A stretch of DNA of 64,000 nucleotides from Acidipila sp. Lineage in GTDB: Bacteria; Acidobacteriota; Terriglobia; Acidiferrales; UBA7541. Of this stretch, positions 42,501 through 48,811 are shown piece by piece. A program made the position numbers and the translations under genes. Location of the stretch: NCBI GenBank assembly GCA_010365215.1, contig JAAFGT010000008.1, forward strand, positions 1 through 64,000. Direction: 5' to 3'. Positions within the stretch are counted from its first letter, which is position 1. Each line of letters opens with the position of its first letter. Below the pieces are notes generated by a model, which saw only the letters and a list, made by a program, of their open reading frames with translations, was not told where the DNA came from and did not search any database.

Positions 42501-42713
42501 CGCCCCGAAATAGTAGGTGTTGGGATCGCTGGGCACGCCCACTGCAGTGATCGACCGGCCGCCGCGATACGGCCCGATCAGCCGGTACTTCATCCCGTTA
42601 AATAATTTCTCGTCGTATTGCTGAGCGCTGGCCGGAATGCCGCTCGTCAACAACGCGATACCCACGCCAAACAAAACCCAGCACGACAGAGCTCTGCTCC
42701 TGCGCATCGTCAC
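39543..42713 (-). CDS. Large secreted BNR/sortilin-type beta-propeller protein
   Basis: At 1056 residues the largest protein of the window. A signal peptide (about 1-30, ending ASAQQ) is followed by two seven-bladed-type propeller regions marked by many BNR/Asp-box strings such as TTDGGKTWEKI, STDGGHTWTPI, SRDGGKNWSNV and SLDDGAKWQPL. These resemble VPS10/sortilin and xyloglucanase-like folds. The last 350 residues form a beta domain (RVNPEM-like PAYRFRSERARG) and a coiled-coil end (EKQYELVGKIDELLGQEH). Related proteins are annotated as glycosyl hydrolases without proven activity. Carbohydrate or peptide binding at the surface is plausible. Catalytic residues cannot be named. Confidence 0.85.
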   Translation of the reverse strand: MTMRRSRALSCWVLFGVGIALLTSGIPASAQQYDEKLFNGMKYRLIGPYRGGRSITAVGVPSDPNTYYFGAVSGGVWKTTNGGMTWTPLFDKQSVSSIGSVAVAASDPNIVYAGTGEACIRGNISHGDGIYKSVDAGKTWTNIGLRDTRAIAHVIVHPTNPDIVYVAALGHPYGHNAERGVFRTTDGGKTWEKILYKDEKTGAMDVEFDPGNPHVLYAALWEANRTPWSLTSGGPGSGIYKSSDGGSTWKHLEGNGLPTGLMGKIGLSVSGADTSRVYAIIEAAEDAGGFYSSSDGGDHWTHVTDDHRLRNRPWYYTHVTADPKSLDTVYVMNTSLYRSTDGGHTWTPIATPHGDHHSLWIDPNNSKRMINANDGGATISLDGGATWSRQDNQPTAQFYHVTTDTRFPYSVYGAQQDNTAIGIASRSDFGAIGRADWNPIGGGEAGYVAVNPADPNIIYSGDYWGIVNRFDRRTAQVQNIMVWPDDADGHEAADVKYRFNWTEPIIVSPHDSHVLYMAGNILFKSTNEGMSWTAISPDLTRNDKSKQQRSGGPITDENISVETYDVIFTFAESPVQKDLLWAGTDDGMVHLSRDGGKNWSNVTPKALPEWSMISILDASPTDAATAYIAVDRHKFDDLRPYLYKTHDYGKTWTKITDGIPENTFAHAIRQDPVRKGLLYAGTETGVFVSLDDGAKWQPLQFNLPTTPIHDLVIKDDDLVVATHGRAFWILDNLSPLRQVNAEMAKGDTYLYTPGPAYRFRSERARGSFLADNPPTGVVIDYYLKDAAKNEITLDIMDPAGKVIRSFTSKEKVVVGKPLPEHPVHDEDSERLPVTAGMHRFVWDMRYKLPELLPGSIWDMGAPHGAMALPGKYQARLTVAGKSYTAPVEVKLDPRITTTRADLEKQYELVGKIDELLGQEHDAVMKMRNLRAQLEGLRKRFEGDPNAAEVLAASSAIDKKMSPAEAEFFEVKARSSQDMCNYPTKLSNKLAWLENVVDSADTAPTQQSYEYFEDMRAKASTEMAIWKEVMERDLAELNQKIQKQHFPAVGVPGTQKK

Positions 42714-42869
42714 ACCCCTTATGTTGTCGGTTCGGCTGAATCCTACTTCGCCGCGGTCAAAAAAGGAAACTGCTTTTTCCTGGCTGCAAAAATAAAGGGA
42801 GGATTTTCGGCGCTAACAGCAGCAGCTAGTGTGGGCGTAGGCGAATCGCGGTTGGCCGTTTCACAATTA

Positions 42870-43115
42870 TTAAGGCGTGAGGCTCGCGGATGCACTTTTA
42901 GGAGGCGTGTCCTGCGGAAGTTCCGTTGGAGAGATTCGCCGGTAAAAACGCCGGTCACACTGTTGGCACCGGAACGGAAAGACATTTATCGTGGGGAGCA
43001 CTGAAGTTTCAAAGAACCCCTTGCGTCTGGAGCGGCGCGTTTCATCACTTCGGCATGACGGGCACAGGATCCGTGTGGGTCGGGATTTTTCGTCCGCCTT
43101 GAGGTGGGTACGCAT
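42870..43115 (-). CDS. Small double zinc-ribbon-type protein
   Basis: An 81-residue protein from the ATG at 43115. It carries CPSC near the N-terminus and CQQC in the second half, with a basic stretch between (RRSRRKGFFE) and FRCQQCDRRFYRR after. This is a rubredoxin-like or zinc-ribbon pair, and the string pattern is one I recall from small acidobacterial proteins. The tail is polar. A start at 43178 is also open but would lie upstream of the TATAAT promoter. Role unknown; RNA or DNA binding is plausible. Confidence 0.6.
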   Translation of the reverse strand: MRTHLKADEKSRPTRILCPSCRSDETRRSRRKGFFETSVLPTINVFPFRCQQCDRRFYRRISPTELPQDTPPKSASASLTP

Positions 43116-43131
43116 CGGTAAACCGTTAAGA

Positions 43132-43140
43132 ATTATAACA
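43132..43140 (-). promoter_or_regulatory. Extended -10 promoter before the zinc-ribbon gene
   Basis: On the minus strand TGTTATAAT contains a perfect TATAAT (43137-43132) with the TG extension (43140-43139). The start codon at 43115 lies 17 bases beyond, so the leader is about ten bases. Confidence 0.6.
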
Positions 43141-43241
43141 GACACCGAAACTTGCGTCTGTGCGCTCGCACACCGCACTCCGGGGCGGGTGAATCATTCC
43201 GGCCTTGCATTCGCCAACATGCGAACGCTTAAAAACCTGGT

Positions 43242-43382
43242 CTAAAAAGAGGAGGGCCCGCTACGCGGCCTAAACCGCGGAGCGGGCCTTTTCGCGGCCT
43301 GTGCTGGTCCTAGGGGGGTCATCCATAAATCTGCACTGGGCCGCGCTGACACCCTTATACAGTTACCCCATGACCGTGTCTG
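43242..43382 (-). ncRNA. Candidate small RNA (about 140 bases)
   Basis: A minus-strand TATAAA (43394-43389) could start a transcript near 43382. It would run through a possible internal helix (GGTCAT with ATGACC) and end at a large hairpin (43288-43255) followed by CTCCTCTTTTT. No known RNA family is recognised. The promoter lacks a clear -35, so this is a low-confidence proposal resting mainly on the hairpin in otherwise empty DNA. Confidence 0.25.
43255..43288. terminator. Strong hairpin, probable terminator
   Basis: GGCCCGCT (43255-43262) pairs with AGCGGGCC (43281-43288), and inside it CGCGG (43264-43268) pairs with CCGCG (43275-43279) around CCTAAA. Four T residues follow on the plus strand. 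On the minus strand five T residues follow after a five-base gap (CTCCT). It may work in both directions. No coding gene ends right beside it. Confidence 0.7.
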
Positions 43383-43625
43383 TCCGATTTTATACACTCG
43401 CGGCGTTTTTTTGGGCTCTCGAGCCAAATGCAAAAGGATTTCACCGCCTCGGAAACATTGCCCGCGTAAGGGGCCGCAAGTTCGACCAAACCGCCAAGCA
43501 GCAGCATACATGCCACTTGCGGTCCCTTTTGCGCGCAGGTACTCATGGCTTGTTAAGATCGACGAAGTTTTTCCCAGAGCGTGCCCAAAAAACTCGGTTT
43601 TAAAACAGCAAGTCGTGGAAAGGTT

Positions 43626-43701
43626 TGGTGGACCGCGGGGGGCTCGAACCCCCGACCTCCTCGTTGCGAACGAGGCGCTCTCCCAGCTGAGCTAGCGGCC
43701 C
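43626..43701 (-). tRNA. tRNA-Ala (anticodon CGC)
   Basis: All four arms fold: acceptor GGGCCGC/GCGGTCC with the alanine identity pair G3-U70, D arm GCTC/GAGC, anticodon arm CCTCG-TTCGCAA-CGAGG, and T arm GGGGG-TTCGAGC-CCCCC. The anticodon CGC (plus-strand 43666-43668) reads GCG. The discriminator is A and the CCA end is encoded (43626-43628). It is a single gene, 115 bp downstream of the S41 protease gene on the same strand. Confidence 0.97.
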
Positions 43702-43816
43702 ACGATTTTGCAATGTTAACAGACGAGCGGCGACGCGCCAACGCCATGTCGACTGGAATTGAGGAGAGCGTTACTTTCAGCAGGGAATGATGCAGCCGCA
43801 AGCTTGCGCTTGAAGC

Positions 43817-45433
43817 TTACGGGTTTACGCCGCCGCCGGTGCGTTGCGCGATCACGCGCTTGGCGTTTTCATAAAGCGCACGGGCCTGCGGAATCGCTTC
43901 GATGGCTTTCTGCACCTGAACGTCATTCTCCAGCTCGACCTTGTAGCCTTCTTCGAGCCCGAAGGTGGAGACGAAGAGCTCGCGCTTGATCTTGCGCTTG
44001 ATCCAGTCACGGTTCTCGGCGATGTCGGCTTCCGTGAAGCTGACCTTTTGCTTGTCGAGGAATTTGCGAAACTCGCTCAGCACGGCGTCATCGGCCTCGA
44101 AATCTTTCGTGATCACCGTTTTGTGCGACAGGTAATAGGTGGCAAAATCGCCCACGCCGATTTCGTAGGGCAGGAAGATCCGTCGCCGCAGCAGCTGTTC
44201 CTGGAAAGTGTCGAACTTCGGCGCCGCCACCACAACGTCCGGTGAAATTCCGCCGCCACCGGTGACCTGCCGCCCACCGTCGGTGAGTTTGATTTCCGTG
44301 GGCTGATCCGGCACTTTGCGATTGTAGTGGTAGTCCCACAGCGACATCGCTTTATAGTCCCGCTGGATCAGTCTCCCGCTGGGCGTGTAGTAACGCGCGG
44401 TGGTCAGCGCCAGACCGGTGTTCTCACTGAGCGTGTAGACCGTTTGCACCAGGCCCTTGCCGAAACTGGTTTCCCCCACGATCAGCCCGCGGTCGTGGTC
44501 CTGAATCGCGCCCGCCACGATTTCCGACGCCGACGCGGCATTGTTGTTGAGCAAAACCACCAGCGGCACGGCGTTGCCGCCGTTTCCGTGCAGCGCGTAG
44601 TAACGCCGCTCCGCGGAGGCCCGGCCGCGGTGAGAGACAATCAGCTGGTTCTTGTCCAGGAACATATCCGCGACTTCCACACCTTCGTTCAGCAGGCCGC
44701 CGGGATTATTCCGCAAATCTAAAATCATTCCTTTCAGATTGGGGTAGCCCAACTGGCGCAGGCCATCGGCCAGTTCGCGGCCGGTGGTTTCATTGAAACC
44801 CGCCACGCGGATATATCCGATTCCCGGACGCACCAGCACGGGATTATCCACGCCGTGGCGCGGGATTTCGTCACGCGTCACCGTGTAAAGAATGGGTTCA
44901 GGGATGCCCTCGCGCCCGATGCTGATGTGCACCACGGTGCCCTTGGGTCCTTTCAACAGGTCGGCTACTTCCGAGGTGGAAAGTCCGTCGCAAGGCTTGC
45001 CGTCTACGCTGACGATGATGTCACCGGGCCGGATCCCGGCTTTATAGGCGGGAGATCCCACGAAGGGCGCCATGACCACGGTGTGGTTCTCGCGCGGCGC
45101 CACTTGCATTCCTACACCATAATATTTTCCATGCTGATCTTCACGAACCAGCGCGAAGGCGCGCGCATCAAAGAAGTTCGAGTGCGGATCGAGAACGCGC
45201 AACATTCCGGGGATAGCGCCGTTATAGATGGCTTTGTCGGTGTCCACGGGCTCCGCGTAATTCTGCTGGACAATAGCCAGCACACGCGTAAATGTGCGAA
45301 TGGAGTCCTGAAAATCCCCGGCATCGGTCGCCGTGGCCCGCGCGGAAGTGCCGTAAAGCCCTCCGAACAGGGCGGAGATCAAAAGAACGGCTGCAACCAG
45401 AAGAAGACTGCGGCCTTTAGGCTGGTTTTTCAT
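43817..45433 (-). CDS. S41 family C-terminal processing protease
   Basis: An exported Ser/Lys protease of the CtpA/Prc type, 538 residues. A signal or anchor helix (about 9-28, LLLVAAVLLISALFGG) is followed by an N-terminal helical part, a PDZ domain (about 85-190, YYGVGMQVAPRENHTVV, KAGIRPGDIIVSVDGKPCDG) and the S41 core. The catalytic Ser lies in NNNAASASEIVAGA and the Lys in GETSFGKGLVQ. The C-terminal 150 residues are helical. Such proteases trim or degrade periplasmic proteins. An extended -10 (TGATATACT) lies just upstream of the ATG. Length is longer than most CtpA because of the C-terminal part. Confidence 0.92.
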   Translation of the reverse strand: MKNQPKGRSLLLVAAVLLISALFGGLYGTSARATATDAGDFQDSIRTFTRVLAIVQQNYAEPVDTDKAIYNGAIPGMLRVLDPHSNFFDARAFALVREDQHGKYYGVGMQVAPRENHTVVMAPFVGSPAYKAGIRPGDIIVSVDGKPCDGLSTSEVADLLKGPKGTVVHISIGREGIPEPILYTVTRDEIPRHGVDNPVLVRPGIGYIRVAGFNETTGRELADGLRQLGYPNLKGMILDLRNNPGGLLNEGVEVADMFLDKNQLIVSHRGRASAERRYYALHGNGGNAVPLVVLLNNNAASASEIVAGAIQDHDRGLIVGETSFGKGLVQTVYTLSENTGLALTTARYYTPSGRLIQRDYKAMSLWDYHYNRKVPDQPTEIKLTDGGRQVTGGGGISPDVVVAAPKFDTFQEQLLRRRIFLPYEIGVGDFATYYLSHKTVITKDFEADDAVLSEFRKFLDKQKVSFTEADIAENRDWIKRKIKRELFVSTFGLEEGYKVELENDVQVQKAIEAIPQARALYENAKRVIAQRTGGGVNP

Positions 45434-45445
45434 CGTCTCGCAAAA

Positions 45446-45454
45446 AGTATATCA
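45446..45454 (-). promoter_or_regulatory. Extended -10 promoter before the S41 protease gene
   Basis: On the minus strand TGATATACT has the TG extension (45454-45453) and TATACT (45451-45446), five of six matches. The ATG starts at 45433, 13 bases further on, so the leader is about six bases and holds no ribosome site. Confidence 0.55.
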
Positions 45455-45528
45455 TAAGGGTTTACGGTGCCAGAGGAGCTTTCAGCGCCTGTGACTAGGA
45501 TGCCCGGCAGCGAAGGAAGGCTGTAGAC

Positions 45529-45960
45529 TTGTTCGGACTTACCCACTGGATCATCGTTCTGTTGATCGCGCTGGTGGTCTTTGGCCCGGAGAAATTGCCG
45601 GAGCTGGCGCGCACGCTGGGCAAAGTTTTGGCTGAATTCCGCCGCGCCTCCACGGATTTTCGCCGCGTGGTCGAGGACGAGCTATATGACATCGAGCGTC
45701 AAACCCGCGAGCGGGAACGTCAGGCGGCCTTAGCCACCGTGGCGGCGCACACCGTCCCCGAAACAGTGGTTCCTGAAGTGTTGCCACAGCCCCCGGGCGC
45801 AGTGCCCACGGATCCTCCGGCTACTTTCCCTGCCGCAGCACTGTCATCCGAAAGAGGGCCAGAGACGCCTTCAGGGGCGATTGCGGCGCCGGAGTCGGCC
45901 CACGCTGCCGCGCTGCCCGCCGCACCCCCGACCCCCGAAGGCCATGCCGACAGATCCTGA
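45529..45960 (+). CDS. tatB: Twin-arginine translocase subunit TatB
   Basis: The 143-residue protein starts with a TTG at 45529, nine bases after GAAGGAAGG. The N-terminal membrane helix (about 7-18, WIIVLLIALVVF) ends in the family motif FGPEKLPE, followed by an amphipathic helix (LARTLGKVLAEFRRASTDFR) and a charged helix. The last 80 residues are Pro/Ala-rich and disordered. The long polar helix and position before tatC point to TatB rather than TatA. It overlaps tatC by 17 bases. No tatA is adjacent. Confidence 0.92.
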   Translation: MFGLTHWIIVLLIALVVFGPEKLPELARTLGKVLAEFRRASTDFRRVVEDELYDIERQTRERERQAALATVAAHTVPETVVPEVLPQPPGAVPTDPPATFPAAALSSERGPETPSGAIAAPESAHAAALPAAPPTPEGHADRS

Positions 45961-46852
45961 AAAATTGACTGATCCCGAGAGGGTCGCGGGCCTCCCCGAA
46001 GGTGTGGGCTACGCCTCCGGCGAAAGTCCGGCCGTCCAGGTTGGCGGACCGCCGGCCACTCCGCCAGATCAGTCGGCTTTGGCTGCCAGCGAAGACCCAA
46101 CTTCGCGGATGAGTTTCCTCGACCATCTCGTCGAGCTGCGCCGCCGCTTGATCTGGTCCATCGGCTTCGTTTTTACAGGCGTGCTTTGCGGCCTCCCTCT
46201 CGCTAGTCGCTTCGTGGACTTTCTCTCGCGGCCTATCATCAAGGCGCTGCACGACGCGGGCGTCGCCAACAACAAGCTCATCTATACCGCCCCCACGCAG
46301 GCGCTGACTCTCTATATCACCACCGGGCTCTACCTCGGGCTGGTGCTGGCGCTTCCTTTCGTGCTCTATCAGGTGTGGCTGTTCGTCGCCCCTGGCCTGT
46401 ATCGCCACGAACGCGGTGCCGTCGCCTGGTTTATCAGTTCCGCGGTGTTTCTGTTCCTGGCGGGCACGGCCTTTGGATACTTCGTCATGCTGCCCACCGT
46501 GCTTAAGTTCCTGCTCAGCATCAAGGGTCCGTTCGAGCCTATGATCAGCATCAACGAATATTTTGATTTGACTACCGTGTTGCTGCTGGGACTCGGCGTG
46601 GTCTTTCAACTTCCCATTCTGATTTTCTTTTTGACGTTGTTTGGTGTGGTCACGCCGAAGTTTTTGTGGGACAACTCGCGCTACGCGATTTTGATCATCG
46701 CCATCATTGCCGCGGTGGTCGTTCCCACCACCGATGCCCTGACCATGCTCATCTTTATGGCGCCCATGATCGTGCTGTACTTCCTGGGTATCGGCGTTTC
46801 CGCCCTGGTTGTGCGGCGCAAGCGCACCGCGGCGCTGGCTGGCGGAGTGTAA
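45944..46852 (+). CDS. tatC: Twin-arginine translocase subunit TatC
   Basis: TatC is the polytopic receptor for twin-arginine signal peptides. From the ATG at 45944 the protein has 302 residues. A polar, Pro-rich N-terminal extension of about 60 residues precedes the family start MSFLDHLVELRRRLIWS. Six membrane segments follow, with the conserved FVLYQVWLFVAPGLYRHERG loop and the PTTDALTML motif before the last helices. TatC proteins usually start within 10-20 residues of the SFLDHLxELRxRL motif, so the extension is uncommon. An internal ATG right before SFLDH might be the real start. Confidence 0.95.
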   Translation: MPTDPEKLTDPERVAGLPEGVGYASGESPAVQVGGPPATPPDQSALAASEDPTSRMSFLDHLVELRRRLIWSIGFVFTGVLCGLPLASRFVDFLSRPIIKALHDAGVANNKLIYTAPTQALTLYITTGLYLGLVLALPFVLYQVWLFVAPGLYRHERGAVAWFISSAVFLFLAGTAFGYFVMLPTVLKFLLSIKGPFEPMISINEYFDLTTVLLLGLGVVFQLPILIFFLTLFGVVTPKFLWDNSRYAILIIAIIAAVVVPTTDALTMLIFMAPMIVLYFLGIGVSALVVRRKRTAALAGGV

Positions 46853-46985
46853 TCGCGAGGCAATCATTCGCGGCGCCGGCTCCAGCCGACTGCTCATGGC
46901 GACGGAAAATAAGCGCCGGCTGGAAGCCGGGCTAGCAAAACCAACTTTCATCGAGAAAGGCGTGATAGGTGATTCAGGAGGATTC

Positions 46986-48002
46986 TTGTCACTGACGCAG
47001 CATCCCGCAGGGCTCAAGCTTCGCTACTCGCCCGCACCTATCAGCTGCGCACTTTTCTTGACTCTGGCGTTTGCAGCTTGTGCCCGCAGTTCCGCGGAGA
47101 AACCGGCCACCTCCGCGCCCACGACTCAATCCTTCGCTGCGCCTCGTATTTCTCCGGACGATGCTCCCCTCTCTCCGGAGAAGACTGGCGGCTTCGATGC
47201 CGCTCGAGCCTACGCCCACGTTGAAAAACAGGTGGCCTTCGGCCCGCGCCCTCCTGAGTCGGCATCGATTCGCCGCACGCAAGAATATCTGCGCAGCGAG
47301 CTCACCTCCTACGGCTGCCAGGTTGACGAAGACAACTTCAGCGCGCAGACGCCACTCGGCGCCATGGCCATGAAAAACATCATCGCCAAGGTTCCCGGCA
47401 GTGGCGACAGCGTGATTCTACTGCTCACGCACTACGACACTCTGCGCAAGGAAAAATTCGTCGGTGCAAACGACGCTGCTTCTTCCACCGGCGTAATGCT
47501 GGAGATGGCCCGGCTGCTCTGCGGCAAGAAACGCAGCGTGGCCGTGTGGATTGCGTTTCTCGACGGGGAAGAAGCCCAGGTGCGATGGACGGATACCGAC
47601 AGCGTCTACGGCAGCCGCCAGCTTGCCGCCAAACTGGCACTTTCGGGTGAGTTGAAGCGAATAAAAGCCGTGGTGCTGGCTGACATTGTGGGCCAGCGGG
47701 ACCTAAAGCTGAAACGCGAGAGCGATTCCACTCCGTGGCTTACCGACCTGGTGTGGTCCACCGCCGACCGCCTGGGCTACAGCAGTGTCTTCGTAAACGA
47801 CCGCATTGCCATGCAGGATGACCATTTGCCGTTCCTTCGGCGAAATGTTCCGGCAGTCGATCTGATCGCCGGCGATTATGTGGGTCGCCCTCCGTGGCAC
47901 ACTACCGACGACACGCTGGATAAAATCAGCCCGCGCAGCCTGGGCATTGTGGGACACGTGCTGGTGGAATCTGTGGCGGCGCTGGACAAGAAGTTCCGGT
48001 AG
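46986..48002 (+). CDS. M28-family zinc peptidase, glutaminyl-cyclase-like
   Basis: The best start is the TTG at 46986, four bases after AGGAGG; earlier in-frame starts lack a site. The 338-residue protein has an N-terminal signal (PISCALFLTLAFAACARS) with a possible lipobox at AFAAC. The M28 core has LLTHYDT, the metal Asp in GANDAASSTGVMLE, the Glu pair in FLDGEEAQVRW, DSVYGSRQLAAKL, DDHLPFLRRNVP, and the last metal His in WHTTDD. These strings resemble animal and bacterial glutaminyl-peptide cyclotransferases more than aminopeptidases. It would form N-terminal pyroglutamate on exported proteins. It follows tatC by 133 bp. Confidence 0.85.
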   Translation: MSLTQHPAGLKLRYSPAPISCALFLTLAFAACARSSAEKPATSAPTTQSFAAPRISPDDAPLSPEKTGGFDAARAYAHVEKQVAFGPRPPESASIRRTQEYLRSELTSYGCQVDEDNFSAQTPLGAMAMKNIIAKVPGSGDSVILLLTHYDTLRKEKFVGANDAASSTGVMLEMARLLCGKKRSVAVWIAFLDGEEAQVRWTDTDSVYGSRQLAAKLALSGELKRIKAVVLADIVGQRDLKLKRESDSTPWLTDLVWSTADRLGYSSVFVNDRIAMQDDHLPFLRRNVPAVDLIAGDYVGRPPWHTTDDTLDKISPRSLGIVGHVLVESVAALDKKFR

Positions 48003-48109
48003 GCGCCAGAGGAATCGCCGCGCACATTCAGAGGATTCACAGTAATTCGCTCTTTCTTCTACCGCCGAGCAAGGCGCCAGCCGGGCGACCCAATAGCACA
48101 ACGACTCGC

Positions 48110-48763
48110 CTACCGAATCTCCACCTGGTTAAACCCCAAGCCCTTCAGCATGCTGGTGACGGTGCTGCGCGCGTTCTGCTCCGCAGACTTCAATACGCCA
48201 TCCTGCAGTGCCGCCTGAAGCAACTGCCGCTCCGCTTCCGCCCGTACTTCACTCTCCAGGTTTGGATCGGGAGAAGAGAATACCCCCGTATCCCGCGAGT
48301 ACACCCGCGTTTTCGCATTATCAATGCGCGTGCTGAAGACCTCGGTGGCGGGAATGTGAATGCTGACGTCGTGGCCGCTGACCACGACGTCGCTGGGCTT
48401 AAGCGTGCCCAGGTTGACGCCCGCAATCACCTCGCCGTGAACCATCAGCAGCAACCGGTCGCTGACCAGGAATTTTGGCAGGTAGGGATTGTCGCGCTCG
48501 CCGGTGATAATTTTATCCATGGTGTAGCCGACGGTCTCCAGCCGCTGCAGTTGCTGGATCTGACGAACCACGGTGGGCTGGTCCACTCCGATGCGCGTGC
48601 CCCCGCCGCGCAGAAATCCCATCAGATGAAAAATCCCCACTCCGGCCGTGAACCAGAGCAGTGCCGCGAGGGCGATGACAGTTAGTAGAACACCCGCAAA
48701 AATCCCCGGTATCCATGAGGATCTCGGACGGTTTTGCTGTGGAATTTGGTTGTCGACTGTCAT
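48110..48763 (-). CDS. DUF4230 domain membrane-anchored protein
   Basis: The 217-residue protein has a single N-terminal membrane helix (about 18-38, IFAGVLLTVIALAALLWFTA) and then a DUF4230 domain: VVRQIQQLQRLETVGYTMDK, MVHGEVIAGVNLGTLKPSDV and IHIPATEVFSTRIDNAKTRV. The end is helical (EAERQLLQAALQDGVLKSAE). This family is widespread and uncharacterised. The gene lies 49 bp after nadB stops, on the same strand, so nadB may be upstream in one transcript. Confidence 0.85.
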   Translation of the reverse strand: MTVDNQIPQQNRPRSSWIPGIFAGVLLTVIALAALLWFTAGVGIFHLMGFLRGGGTRIGVDQPTVVRQIQQLQRLETVGYTMDKIITGERDNPYLPKFLVSDRLLLMVHGEVIAGVNLGTLKPSDVVVSGHDVSIHIPATEVFSTRIDNAKTRVYSRDTGVFSSPDPNLESEVRAEAERQLLQAALQDGVLKSAEQNARSTVTSMLKGLGFNQVEIR

Positions 48764-48811
48764 TTTGGACCACCTATGGCGAGCGGTGCGGTAGCTCGAA
48801 ATCGAATCTGG

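Larger units (their letters stand above)
43116..43625. other. 510-bp gene-poor stretch between the zinc-ribbon gene and tRNA-Ala
   Basis: No protein gene is convincing here. The stretch has the zinc-ribbon promoter (43132-43140), a large hairpin (43255-43288) and a possible minus-strand -10 (43389-43394). A frame of 63 codons on the minus strand (43355-43546) has no ribosome site or recognised family. The part near the tRNA holds a self-complementary GTTTTAAAAC. The region may encode the small RNA described next. Confidence 0.5.

Noticed and set aside
43355-43546. 63-codon minus-strand frame between tRNA-Ala and the large hairpin
   Set aside because: It includes the possible small-RNA promoter, has no ribosome site and no family. 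Kept only as an alternative to the small RNA.
43290-43625. tmRNA or other known structured RNA next to the tRNA
   Set aside because: I looked for a tRNA-like acceptor with GGGGN start, a tag frame and a CCA end and found none.
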